Made by a program: the position numbers and the translations under genes | Shown: piece after piece, positions 11,027 to 21,400 of the stretch | Position numbering within the stretch: position 1 is the first letter of the stretch | Layout of the letters: every line of letters starts with the position of its first letter | NCBI GenBank assembly: GCA_015501055.1 | Contig: JADNYV010000021.1 | Location: forward strand, 310,001 to 374,000 | DNA: 64,000 nucleotides | Reading direction: 5' to 3' | Source: Mucidula mucida | Lineage: Eukaryota; Basidiomycota; Agaricomycetes; Agaricales; Physalacriaceae | Notes under the pieces: model-generated | Database searches by the model: none | Told to the model about the DNA's origin: nothing | What the model saw: the letters and a program-made list of their open reading frames with translations, nothing else

Positions 11027-12136
11027 TTACTCTCGCTGGGTCAGATCGCGCGGCTGGCTGGAACCTCCGCGAGGAAGAAGACTGTCGTATGTTGGGGGAA
11101 TCTCCGACGGGCCAGCATCTTGATGCACGAGGACTGGGCCTGATGACGGCCCATCTGGATTAGCAACGTTTAAGCCATGCACTCTACGGACAGTCAGTCG
11201 GAATTTAACAACAAATTAGATGAAAACACACCTCTCTCGTTCCTTTGCACTCATTCCGCCACCGGCTGAGCTACTGCGGCCACTCATACTCGGAACAGGC
11301 TGAGGCCCGGGCATGCCCGCTGGCATCGGCACTGATGCATATTGGCTGTAAATAGACGGATAATGCGAGTCGTGAGAGTACTGCGACATTGGCGGAGGAC
11401 TGGGTGGTGAACTGCGAGGATACGGGTTGTAGCCAGTGGACGTCGTGTGTGACGAGAGCGGGTACGGCGAGACACGCCGGCACCAATGTCAGCACCGGCT
11501 AGCCTGCCACCCATGCCATCCGCGCGTTCGTCATTTAGATCAACGCCCATGTCTGGAGCACGCCCCACGGCAGCCGGGTCAAAGTTGCCGTCAAACAGTT
11601 TTGAGAGGCGGCGCGACTGGCGGCGTTTCATGAACCACCAGATGAGCAGGCCAATGATGGCAAGGCCGCGAGACCACCTACGACGCCTCCGACAATGGCT
11701 CCGGTGTTGCTGGAGCTGCTGCCATCGTCATTACTTGACGAGGCACCAGACGTTGAGCTTGGCGTGATCGTCGACGACACTTCAAATACCGAGGTCACCT
11801 GCTGACCATTGGAGGTGACGATGACCGTGGTCTGTACGACTGTTGTCTGTGCTGCTGCGAGGTGGTCTGCGCGGATGAACCTCCCGATGCCTGGCCGCCT
11901 TCGCTTGTCGTACCACTTGTGGTTTGGTTTGTTGTAGACGAGGGCGGCTGTGCGGTCGTCGACGACGGAGGCTGAGTAGTGGTAGATGTCGGCTGGGTTG
12001 TAGTGCTGGTAGGCGACACCGATGTGTCACTCGGTGGGAGCGAAGTCGTGGATTCCTCTGTTGTCGTGAACGTTTCCGACGTCGTAGGAGAGTCAGTAGT
12101 CGACGTCGGCGGAGGGGTGGTCAAGGACAGTGACAT
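11027..12136 (-). CDS. Mid2-like single-pass membrane protein with Ser/Thr-rich ectodomain
   Basis: From 12136 downward: an N-terminal Ser/Thr/Pro-rich region of about 100 residues (likely O-glycosylated), VQTTVIVTSNGQQVTSVFE, a glycine-rich lead into a hydrophobic span ending IIGLLIWWFMKRRQSRR (membrane anchor with basic stop-transfer), then a cytosolic tail. An intron at 11184-11231 joins SAKERER to VHGLNVANPDG; the tail ends with EIPPTYDSLLP and stops at 11027-11029. The layout matches Mid2/Wsc-like wall-stress sensors. PPTY fits the PPxY motif bound by Rsp5/NEDD4 WW domains. Two single-base deletions break the frame, near 11856 and 11668 (before the membrane span). I see no separate signal peptide; the start is tentative. 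Confidence 0.7.
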
Positions 12137-12139
12137 GAA

Positions 12140-13255
12140 GGATGGGAGGAAGGACGAAGTGGAGATGTGAGCGAAAAGATTAGGTAACGGTTAATTATCT
12201 CACCAGTAGTGGAGGACATGGCTTATCGATAAATGCTTATCTACAAGCCGAAGTCTAAGCCGATTAAAAAAGTGTGGCGTAATGCGGTTGCCTACGTTGT
12301 ACTGACTGAGACAAACGTGTTACAGTTCGTCGTCGTGGTCTGGAAGCAAAGAACAAACTACAAGACCATCTGCCTCTTTCCTTATTCCCACGGCGCCGCA
12401 ATATTTTGACGTCATGAAATGCATCCATGTGCTCGCCTCTGTTGCTCCCAGTTCACGCTAATACGTCGTTATAGGCCCGGTCTGCGCCACAACACGCCTA
12501 TCGACTTCTGATCTTCGCTTCCACAGCCTCGTGTCGGCTGTTCCGGAGCCCGCTACTGCATGGGAACTCGAAAATGCGTGATTCATTGGAATCCAAAAGA
12601 CTACACTAGCACTCCACCATTCCATAACTAGCACCTTGGCGACAGATGTGACATTCATGATGACCACCATCTCGTATGGAACCTGTATAGAACACGTCCA
12701 AATTGCATCTGGAATGCACTAAGAAAAGAACATGGGACTGAGGTACCAGTCATGCTGAACGAGGTAAGCACCTAGAGCGCAATAGAAGGATATAGAGGCG
12801 TGATTAATAGTACCGATGACATCGGGATAAGAGGAGGGATGCACGAGTAGTGAGGTTGCCGACAGGATCCGTACCTCTGCACTTCAGATGGGTGAGATAC
12901 CCACATCAGCTGAAATTTCAAGTGAGGATGCAAAATGATACGAGAGTCAGATGCTGTGTAGCTTCAAATGCCAAATGTCTATATTTTGTGGGCCCTTCAG
13001 AGTTCAGGTATTGTAGGGTGGCGCAGGAATTACACCACATGATGGCCACAGACAAGGGAAGCATGGCAAACCAAGGTGGCAGGCGGAGCGCCGCTGCGCC
13101 ACATCACTTGCTGGTATCGATTTTGTTACTCAAAACATGAGCATTTCTGGGGTCTGTATCGATACATCAGTAACACCCCGGGAGGTTTACTACGCCACCT
13201 TGGGTCCATAAGTAAAACTCATGTAAAAGTAAAATGAGTACGCCCTTCACCATAA
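12140..13255. other. Long intergenic region
   Basis: About 1.1 kb with only short frames. I see no gene, repeat array or RNA. The part next to 12140 presumably carries the promoter of the Mid2-like gene. Confidence 0.45.
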
Positions 13256-13333
13256 GGCACTACCAGGGTTCGAACCTGGGTTGTGGGAATATTTCCTTCA
13301 AAATCCCATGTGCTGCCACTACACCATAGCGCC
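13256..13333 (-). tRNA. tRNA-Gln (anticodon UUG), second copy, inverted
   Basis: On the minus strand the arms are identical to the tRNA at 10425 (same A- and B-boxes and stems). Only the intron differs: about 8 bases (GGAAATA region) instead of 7 (AAAGATT region). The two genes lie 2.8 kb apart in opposite orientation and bracket the Mid2-like gene. Confidence 0.88.
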
Positions 13334-13555
13334 GTGTCGTGGGCGAGAAATACCAGGTAGCCAGCAGGCGCATAATCTCAAAAACATTGAAGAACTCAGC
13401 TGCAGGTACTTACAATGGCGTAGGAGTCAAGAAGACATGACATGTCTAGCGGGGTATCGTATTAATCGTGCAAGGAATACAGTGTGGTTGGCGGTGCTAG
13501 TGGTACAGGTAGTGCTGGTGCCGGTCAAGTAATATGCGCAGAGGTAATCGTCATG

Positions 13556-13959
13556 TCATGATGGGTTCGAGGATTTTGCATCAGCAGTGACTGTATGGGC
13601 AAAAAGTCAGACCATCGACAGGAGAGATGAAACAGCGCACGCACCCCAGGGTCGTCTATCCATGGGACACTGTTGCTTTGATGATTCGGTACTGATCCAG
13701 CGCAGGAGACAGTGCATATGGAATACGTGTGTGCATTCGCCCCAGACTAGGTGGATGATATTAGACGAGTAGTGAGATGTGCAAGGAACGTACTTAGAGG
13801 ACAATCATCGCCGGGAACTTTACACGCTGGACAGCAGCCTTCGTATGGCACTCGACATATGCCACACGGATCCTCCTCCTCTCCGATGTTGTCTTCGGTA
13901 TGTCCGAGGTCCCATTGCCATTGGGCGACGGTGTGCCAGTGCTTGACGGTCACCTTCAT
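13556..13959 (-). CDS. APC11: Anaphase-promoting complex RING-H2 subunit APC11
   Basis: Small RING-H2 subunit that recruits E2 enzymes to the APC/C ubiquitin ligase in mitosis. The start MKVTVKHWHTVAQW at 13957-13959 matches the conserved N-terminus. It is followed by CGICRVPYEGCCPACKVPGD, and across an intron at 13747-13793 by WGECTHVFHMHCLLRW and QQCPMDRRPW, giving all RING-H2 zinc ligands. The last CxxC position reads CPMD, as in many fungal Apc11 proteins. A second intron at 13591-13644 adds a short tail ending at 13556. About 100 residues, normal for the family. The longer upstream open frame to 14139 is not needed. Confidence 0.95.
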
Positions 13960-14301
13960 GAGTGTAGCAAAGAGACGGCAGGCAATGGGACCGGAGATGA
14001 CGGTCTGTTGACAAGTTGCGTTGAGTATTTGGTTGTGTGTACGCGTCAGTGACGCGTCTGTTTGATGGACCCTACTTTTCTGTGGAAAGTTCCATGTCGT
14101 TCGCAATACATAATGAACGGACATGCCGGATCTCTGCAAGTCAAGACTGGGCAGTGTTGTCAGATCTCAACCGATAACAGTTATATGGTGGACTAGAGCA
14201 TTAACAGGCTAACAGATTTTGATACCGAGCTCATGAGTTGCAGCGGCAGTGGTACTTGCAGCCCTACGACATCTTAAGCTCAATCTCTACTTTCAACCAC
14301 C
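13960..14301. other. Shared 5' region of APC11 (minus) and the F-box-like gene (plus)
   Basis: 342 bases between divergent start codons, with no other gene. It presumably contains both promoters; no clear TATA box is seen. Confidence 0.45.
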
Positions 14302-15434
14302 ATGTCGAGTGCAGACTCTGTCGTCCCCGTGGACCTTTACTACAATATACTACATCGCATCAAAGACCTGACATTCCTGTGGATGTCGTTCCGTATCGCG
14401 CGACTTTCGCAATGCAGTCGACCTGGTCTTCATTCGTCACCACCTTCCCAAGACCTTTCTCACAACCGATCTTTGTATGCTAACACGCAAGCCATCAACT
14501 TGTCCCTAACGCAGCTCTGTAGGAATGTGGTACTCCCCAAAGCACGGCAAAGTCATGCTCGATGCCTCATTCGCCTTCGACGGGCTTGATCCCAGCGATC
14601 CATCTATGTATCGCCGTCTTCAAAGAGAAAAACTGTCACGCAGATTTTCAACCCAAGCTCATTGAACGGCTCAAGGAGAATTTCGAGTACGGGAATGTAT
14701 GCCACGAGCCGCGCATCATCATAGAAATCCGGCGTCTCGCCAATGACACCCCCATCTGTGATATGCAGCCAGACTGGGATAACCTCTGTCTCACCGCAAA
14801 TTGGAAAATGATGTTGAGCGAGTTTTTCGCAGAGGAAAAAGCCTACAAAAGCGTCTTGGATGCCCGATTGGAGACTTTGAAGTCCACACTTGCATCCATG
14901 CGCGATAACCCCTCAGTCGTGTTGGGTGACTCGCTCAAGTCTATATTCCAGTCGTTGACGTCGAGCGACGCCGATGCGCGGAAGCAGGTCCGCAGTCGGC
15001 GCATCAGGCGGCATGTGTGGGAGCAGGACCACATCGAATGGACAGATACGGACACACATGGCTATCAAGCGGTCAAGGCCGCTCGAAGTAATCTAGGGTG
15101 GGCAGAGTTTAGCGATGATGAGGAAGAGGAGCCGGAGGGAGGAAGTCGTTTGGAGGAGCAAGTTTTCGATGACTATGAAGAGGGCGACGGGGATGAGGAT
15201 GATTGGGAAGGTGTCGAGGACGAAGACGACGATGAGGAGGGCGACGGCGGAGAAGAAGAAAAGGAAAGGGGAGTCCAGGAAGACAACGAGCGGAGAACGA
15301 AGAGGCGTACAGAGGGGCCTGCCCCTCCACGGCGGAACAAGACTCCCGCTTCTCTGCCCCCAGACCAGTCTACAGGGCCAGGCCCAGCTCCAGCCGGGTT
15401 TGTGTTCACGTTCAAGGCTCCTCCTTCTGTTTAA
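14302..15434 (+). CDS. F-box-like protein with acidic tail, best-preserved family member
   Basis: Begins MSSADSVVPVDLYYNIL followed by HRIKDLTFLW, an F-box-like helix pair (compare RVVSREFRDAVDLVF in the copies). The next exon gives FRNAVDLVFIRHHLPKTF, then an intron near 14470-14520. The main exon (open from about 14600 to 15434) has ICDMQPDWDNLCLTANW, a region near HVWEQDHIEWTDTDTHGY, SNLGWAEFSDDEEEE, about 70 mostly acidic residues, ERRTKRRTEG and the C-terminus FVFTFKAPP. The frame changes near 14395 and near 14605 without obvious introns, so small indels or unusual splicing must be assumed. Broken copies lie at 26222-27189, 37824-38856 and 60300-60532. F-box proteins usually act as SCF substrate adaptors; here that is inference. 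Confidence 0.6.
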
Positions 15435-15661
15435 TTGCTTCTTGACCTGCCATTGATTGATTTAGGGATAAATTTAATCCTTATCTTACACATTCCTCTA
15501 TACACCAGTGTCTGATATACGTTCGTCGCTTTGAATACGTTACTATCGTTTAGCTTACGATTTTGTGGAAGAAACCGTATAGGAACATCGCTTGACTTCA
15601 TACAGTCGAATATTGTTTAAGATAGACACCTGAAGAAGGCATGAGTGAGTGAGAATGTTGA

Positions 15662-16548
15662 CTAGCCAAACTCCGACTGACCGGGACTCAACGCATCCTC
15701 CTTTTTATCCTGCCACCATTCGAGCCTACAACTCCCGTCATTGCTACCGAGCTTCTCTTCACCAGAGCACTCAAGCTCAAATACGAGCAACTCGTCCCAA
15801 CTGCACGCAAACTTTTGCCACCAATGCACCTCGTCGTCTTCCCACGGATTGATGTTCAGTTTCAGTATAGACGATGTCTGCTTCGGACGAGTGTTGTACG
15901 AAAGCGTCCTCGTGTTCAACGGCACACGCTCGTCCAGTCGATTGAGCGATACCATGAAGGGTTTAGACGCCGGGGGAACAGTTGTGTTCAGCGGGAAGCG
16001 AAGATGGATCTCGCACATCTCCATTCCAAAGTCGATGACGCGGAATTGGATGAGAGTCGATACCTAGTAGCAGTCCAGTCGTAGTAAGCACACAATACTA
16101 GTACATAGCCAAGCGAAATATGATAACACACATCGTCCGTCACCAAAACCCGTCTAATCTCCGGACTAACGAGCCCCTCGACGCTCATATACGCCAGCGG
16201 GTCGTCGTCGTATACCATCTCAGGCTTCGCTCTACTAACCTGTTGCTGCACCTGAGGAAAGTTAACGAGCTCCCTCTCCACCGGGGGCACCGGGCGCTGA
16301 ACGTCTTGGAGCCCAATAAACGGCGAAGGGCGTCGTAGTTGGTGCATGTTCTCCGTCGTGACCTGCATGAGTGGGTCTACGCACTGGTTGGGGAGCGAGG
16401 AAGAGGCGTAGAGGAGGAGGCAGTTTATACACGTCAAGATGAGGCAGGCGATCAGCGCTAGGTTACTGGAGTGGGAACATGGAATGGCGTGGGCTTTGTC
16501 GGGGAGCGCTTCGTCGGACGGCTGTTCCAGGAGACGGTATGAAGACAT
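15662..16548 (-). CDS. Single-pass type II membrane protein, unknown function
   Basis: The start MSSYRLLEQPSDEALPDK is followed by one hydrophobic segment (LALIACLILTCINCLLLY), a linker with FIGLQDVQRPVPPVERELV and VYDDDPLAYMSVEG. An intron from about 16133 to 16070 joins it to VSTLIQFRVIDFGMEMCEI, FPLNTTVPPASKPFMV and a tail ending at 15662-15664. About 270 residues; both exons are intact. This architecture (short cytosolic N-terminus, one helix, compact beta-rich exterior) occurs in many Agaricomycete hypothetical proteins, to my knowledge without an assigned function. Confidence 0.72.
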
Positions 16549-17038
16549 GACGATGCACAAATCAAGGATGGGCTTATAGCCTAGTCGTTTTGATAGAGGT
16601 CTGGTCACAGAACCGCTGGATTGATGTGCATCGAAAGATAGGTACCCGTAGAATTCAATGAACTTGGGAGTCCCTTGAAGACACACGAGACTAGATCAAG
16701 AAAGTCGGGATTGCTGCCAGACACGCAGAGAAGAAGAGGTCATGATCGACGAAGAGCAAGTCGTGCAAGCGGCGCGGCGCGGACTCGAGATAAGTCTTGT
16801 TGCAGTCACCCGCGCAGTTCACTACTGCATTAATGGGCAAAATTATGACACAAGTACCAAATGAAATACAACATGCAGAGCTTGATTGGGTGCTATTATA
16901 AAAACACATAATCTATTTCACAAGTCCAAGCTGGTTAGAATCAGTGGGTTTGACCGTTTCTTGCATGAAGGCACATACATACATTGTTGACGACAGCTGT
17001 TCAGAGAGTGAGTGGGATGGGTTGATCCTACTGAGGTA
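16549..17038. other. Intergenic region between two minus-strand genes
   Basis: About 490 bases, no supported gene. It should contain the promoter of the membrane-protein gene and the 3' end of the HNH gene. Confidence 0.45.
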
Positions 17039-18323
17039 TTAGCAAACATTTCGAAGTGAAATGATAAAGTGAAAGACATCATGTGGCACAAGTTGCATCC
17101 AAGGCTTTGGGTTGTGGACATTGGCGCGAAGCTTGATAATATCCGATGCACTCCAATCGGGACCATATGTCCATTCAACAATCTCCTCGTCTGTATACAC
17201 CGGAGCAGTATCCTCAGCTTCAGGTGTTGGCGCGACATGTTCTAGAGGGGTAAATCATCAGATGCGGAAGAAAACAATATGTGTCATAGATCATACCTGG
17301 AGCCTCATAGTGTGCATTACTGCCTTCAGATATGGAACGAAGGATTGCGAGAGGGGAATATGATGACTGTCGATGACGGAGGCTGGTTACTTGAGCAGTG
17401 AATATGAAAGAAACAATCTCCGCATTAATCCATTCCGGACTGAACCCTGAAGCATTAGACAGAATCTCCGAGTAGACAGTAGTTAAGAACGCCCCAGCCG
17501 AACATCCCGGGAGTTTCCAATACAAGCGCGAACCATCATGATGTGTCCCAAGAAGGTTGATCGACATCTCTTGAGGCGGGGCAGTCAGAGGGATACTCGC
17601 AGCGTCAAAAACTCGGTAGACGACTGTCCCAGGGGGCACTACACCCTGGACCTCGACAAGAGAGTGAGAGGCTGCATCGTGGAAGAGCAGCGGTGGGAGG
17701 TATGACATTGGCTGATCATGCGAAATACTATTTCGGCGAAAACCAGTCGATGGGTAAATAGTGTACATATCAAGGAAAGGTCGCGCAACAATTGCCTCAG
17801 CAGTAGCCGGCAGATTTTGGGCTAGTTCGTCCAAAATCTACGAGACGGATTGGTCAGTAATAACTCGCTAAGCTAGTTCACGCACTGCATCGACGTCTCG
17901 AAAATCCTTTGCGCGCAACCGAGTCATCAGATATTGCAGGATTTCTGGACAAGGAATAAACGACAGAGGTGCTGATGCTGAAGAAGATGCCGTAAAGCAT
18001 GAAAGGTGACAGGTAGGACATACTGCTTCATGAGACCATGAAGTCAGCAGTAGATGAAAAGAGACTCACGAAGTAGTCCATTACGTGGACTTGCGCGCGA
18101 GAATGTTGGCGATATTAGATTATGAATGGTTCCGGTGCGGTACTACATGATAAGTTGATGATTCGAATAAGAATATGCGGAGACAAACCAAGTCATCGGT
18201 GGCCTTGTCCAAAATGTGGCAAAAGTGGACCTTACTAGTAAGGACTTGGCATAGCGCACACCTTTTCCCAAAGCGTCCTTCAATTCCCGTCTTGGTGCCT
18301 ACCGAAAATTCCGATGCGACCAT
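17039..18323 (-). CDS. HNH-type nuclease-like protein
   Basis: The ATG at 18321-18323 (ACCACCATGGTC context) starts MVASEFSVGTKTGIEGRFG. KRCALC follows, then VHFCHILDKATDDL, and across introns NGLLPVCPTCHLSCF: the order CxxC, H, N, CxxCH is the zinc/HNH_2 pattern (compare AHIxP..NxxxLC..CH). Downstream exons carry LSFIPCPEILQYLMTRL, LPATAEAIVARPFLDMY, VPPGTVVYRVFDA, HHDGSRLYWKLPG and the end EWTYGPDWSASDIIKL; the TAA is at 17039-17041. About six exons join in frame, so this copy looks intact. Truncated relatives are at 36225-36445 and 38880-39519, next to the TATA repeat. Nuclease activity is inferred only; many fungal HNH-like proteins are uncharacterised. Confidence 0.7.
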
Positions 18324-18442
18324 GGTGGTGGTAAGAACTTGAGACCTTCGTCTGCCACGGTGACGCGACGTGACATGCACGTGCTAATGATTCAACGTGA
18401 CCGTTGAACCCGACTTTAGGGTTCACCCGAACCACCATCAAC

Positions 18443-21400
18443 ATGCCGCCGCGCCGTTCGTCGCGCTCTCGAGCGTCTGTCGAGCCCGATTCTGCGACCC
18501 TTAAGCGAAAACGGGTTCCAGAAGTTGTCGATGTTGACACTTTCTCTGAGAAGGAAAACCTCGCCAAAGAAACGGCCGCCAAATCCCGCAAAGCTGCGGT
18601 ATCCACGCGTTCCTCTCGCTCGTCTCGGGGATCTCTGCACGAGGTGGCAGAGGCTGACGAGGAGGAGGACCTGCCGCCTGTAAAAAGTCGCGGCCGTCAT
18701 TGGAGCCGGAAGAGGAAGACGACGATGACAGTGACGATATACAGGAGATACCCAAGCCGGTCGCGACGCGTACGGCGCGTAATCCTGCACGGTCGTCGAG
18801 GAAGCCGGTGTCGGTGAAGGCAGAGCCTGTAGAGGACAAGCCGCGTCGGCGCACCACACGTGGCGCCAGTGCCAATCCGCCGCCGAGCAGAGCCACTCGC
18901 GGTTCGCGCTCCTCGAAGCCACCGCGTACCGTTATCAACCTCGAAAACTCTGATAACGAAGAGAAGCCATCCGTCGCTAGTAGCTCGGGCGTGGACCAGG
19001 ATGTACCAATGGAGGATGGCGATCAGCAGCAGGAGGACCAGGAGATGGCACAGGAGGAGGAGGACGTTAAACCCTCCAAGCGTGGCTCTCGCTCGAAACC
19101 GCCCTCTCGTAAGGCAGCGGCACCACGTGCGAGCACGAGTATGGAAGCCGACGAGGAGGAGATGAAACCCGCCAAGCAACGTAAAGGATCTAAACCCCCA
19201 TCACGCCGTGCGCCTCTGCCTGAAGACGACGACGATATCAAGCCAGATCTCATCCGCGAACCATCGCTTCCCGCTGTATCTGAAGACATCGAGAACGAGC
19301 CTGATGTTGCCCATACGACCGACGACGATCGAGAGGCCCAACTAGAGAACATCTCTGCTCACACTCCCATTGCCCAATCCCAGCCTACATTCGAGGAACC
19401 TAAGGGCCCGGCGAAACGTTTAGTGATAAGCAACATCGTCCTCGTTAATTTCAAGAGTTATGCTGGACGTCAGGAGATTGGACCATTTCACAAGGTACAT
19501 GCTTTCCCGTCGCTGTCGCAATATACACTCACGAGCTTTATAGTCATTTTCGTCCATCGTCGGGCCTAACGGTTCCGGAAAGTCCAATACTATTGATGCA
19601 CTCCTCTTCGTCTTTGGTTTCCGCGCCAACAAGATGCGCCAAGCGAAGCTGTCCGAGCTCATTCACCACTCGGCCAAGTATCCAGACTTGCAGCAGTGCA
19701 GCGTCGAAGTCCATTTCCGTGAAATTGTTGATTTGGTATGTTTTCTTCTGTTCGAGTCGTATGTTATATATTAAGCATCTTTTGTAGGAGGGCCCTGATG
19801 AATTCGAGGTCGTTCCCGGTAGTCAACTCGTCGTTACCAGGACTGCGTTCAAGGACAACACGAGCAAGTATACTGTCAACAAGAAGCAGATAACTCACAA
19901 GGAAGTTCGCGAATTGCTACTTTCACGCGGCATTGACTTGGACCACAACCGTTTCCTAATTCTGCAGGTAAGTTCTGTGTAGATTCAAAATTCTGTCCGT
20001 TCATGTCATTCACAGGGTGAAGTCGAATCGATTGCTCTCATGAAGCCCAAGGGAGGCGAAAATGAAGAAGGCCTGCTTGAGTATCTTGAAGACATCATCG
20101 GTACCGCCTCGCTTAAAGAGCCCATTGAAGAGGCGCTTGCCAGGGTAGAGGAGTTACAGGAGGCCCGCGCCGAGAAGCTTAATCGCCTTCGCTTGGTAGA
20201 GAAGGAGAGGGATGTTCTTGAGGAAAAGAAGAAGGAGGTTGATGCCTGGTACAAGATAAGCAACGAATGCACCAAGGCGCAGTCCAAGTTGTGGCAATTC
20301 GAAATATACGAATTGTTCCAGAAGGAGGAGGTGCTCAGCAAGAAATTGGCAAGCCTGTGTCATTTATTTCGGAGTTGATGATTAATGAGTCCCTTAGCTC
20401 GCAGCCCAGGAAGCGCTACAAGAGGAGGAGGAGAGGAACAAGGAGAACATTGCGCACATGGAGGAGGTCGAAGCCAATTACAACAAGACGAAAAAGACCT
20501 ACGAGGTACAAATTTCTCTCTAATTCGTGTTTGTCCCTGACAGACGTTTCTAGGAAGTTCGTGATCTCGCTGTGAAGATTAACCAGCAGCACATCGAGCA
20601 GGCGAAGAAGAAGGCGAAGGGTGACGAGCAGCGGAGGCACGCAAAGAGCAAAGTGAAGAAATTGCAGAAGACTGTAACCGATGTAAGCCTATCTCTTACA
20701 ACCTTCTTTATCTTACTAATCAAAGTACTCTATATAGGATGAAGCTACTTTGGCTGAGGCTCAGCGGACGCTCGACGACAATTCTTCCAAAGCCACCAAA
20801 AAGCGAAAGGACCTCAAGCAGGCTGAAGCTGATTTGGTGACAGAGGAGACTGCTCTAGAGGCGATAACGGAGAGCTTGAAGGGTTCGTTCCCGAGTTTTC
20901 CTAGCCACGCCGACACGCTCTAATCCTATTCATTCAGGCAAGACCCAAGTCTTCCACGACCAGATCACCGTGAAGCAGAAAGAGCTCGCGCCGTGGAAAG
21001 CCAGGATCGATAGCAAGCGGGCGGAGATCGAGGTCGCTACCAGCGAGAGGGATGGCTTAGCGAAGAAAGCCGAGAGCGTTGCTGAGGCTTGTGAGCAGGC
21101 GGAGGAGAGCTTACAGGAACTCAAGTCGGATCAACAAGTCAAGGTATCGCGTCGAGAACAATGTCGATCAGTGTTTAGATTAATCGTCTTCGTAGGTTGC
21201 CGAGCATAAGAAGCTCAGTGAAAGGAAGGCGAACCTTGCGTCGGAATTGAAGGCCGCCGAGGCGCATGTTGCTGTAAGCTTTTATACGCTATTACATGAT
21301 TATTTTCCTAATCAGCCTCGTTAGACTACCCAACGCAATCTCGCGCAATGTCGGACCACGGCAGGCTCAACGCGTCAGACCGTCGCACAGGCAAGAGCAT

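Noticed and set aside
13960..14139. N-terminal extension of APC11
   Set aside because: The frame is open upstream, but APC11 homologues begin at MKV; the extra residues have no conserved features.
15649..15852. Plus-strand frames over 15.6-16.3 kb
   Set aside because: Antisense of the two exons of the single-pass membrane protein; no motifs.
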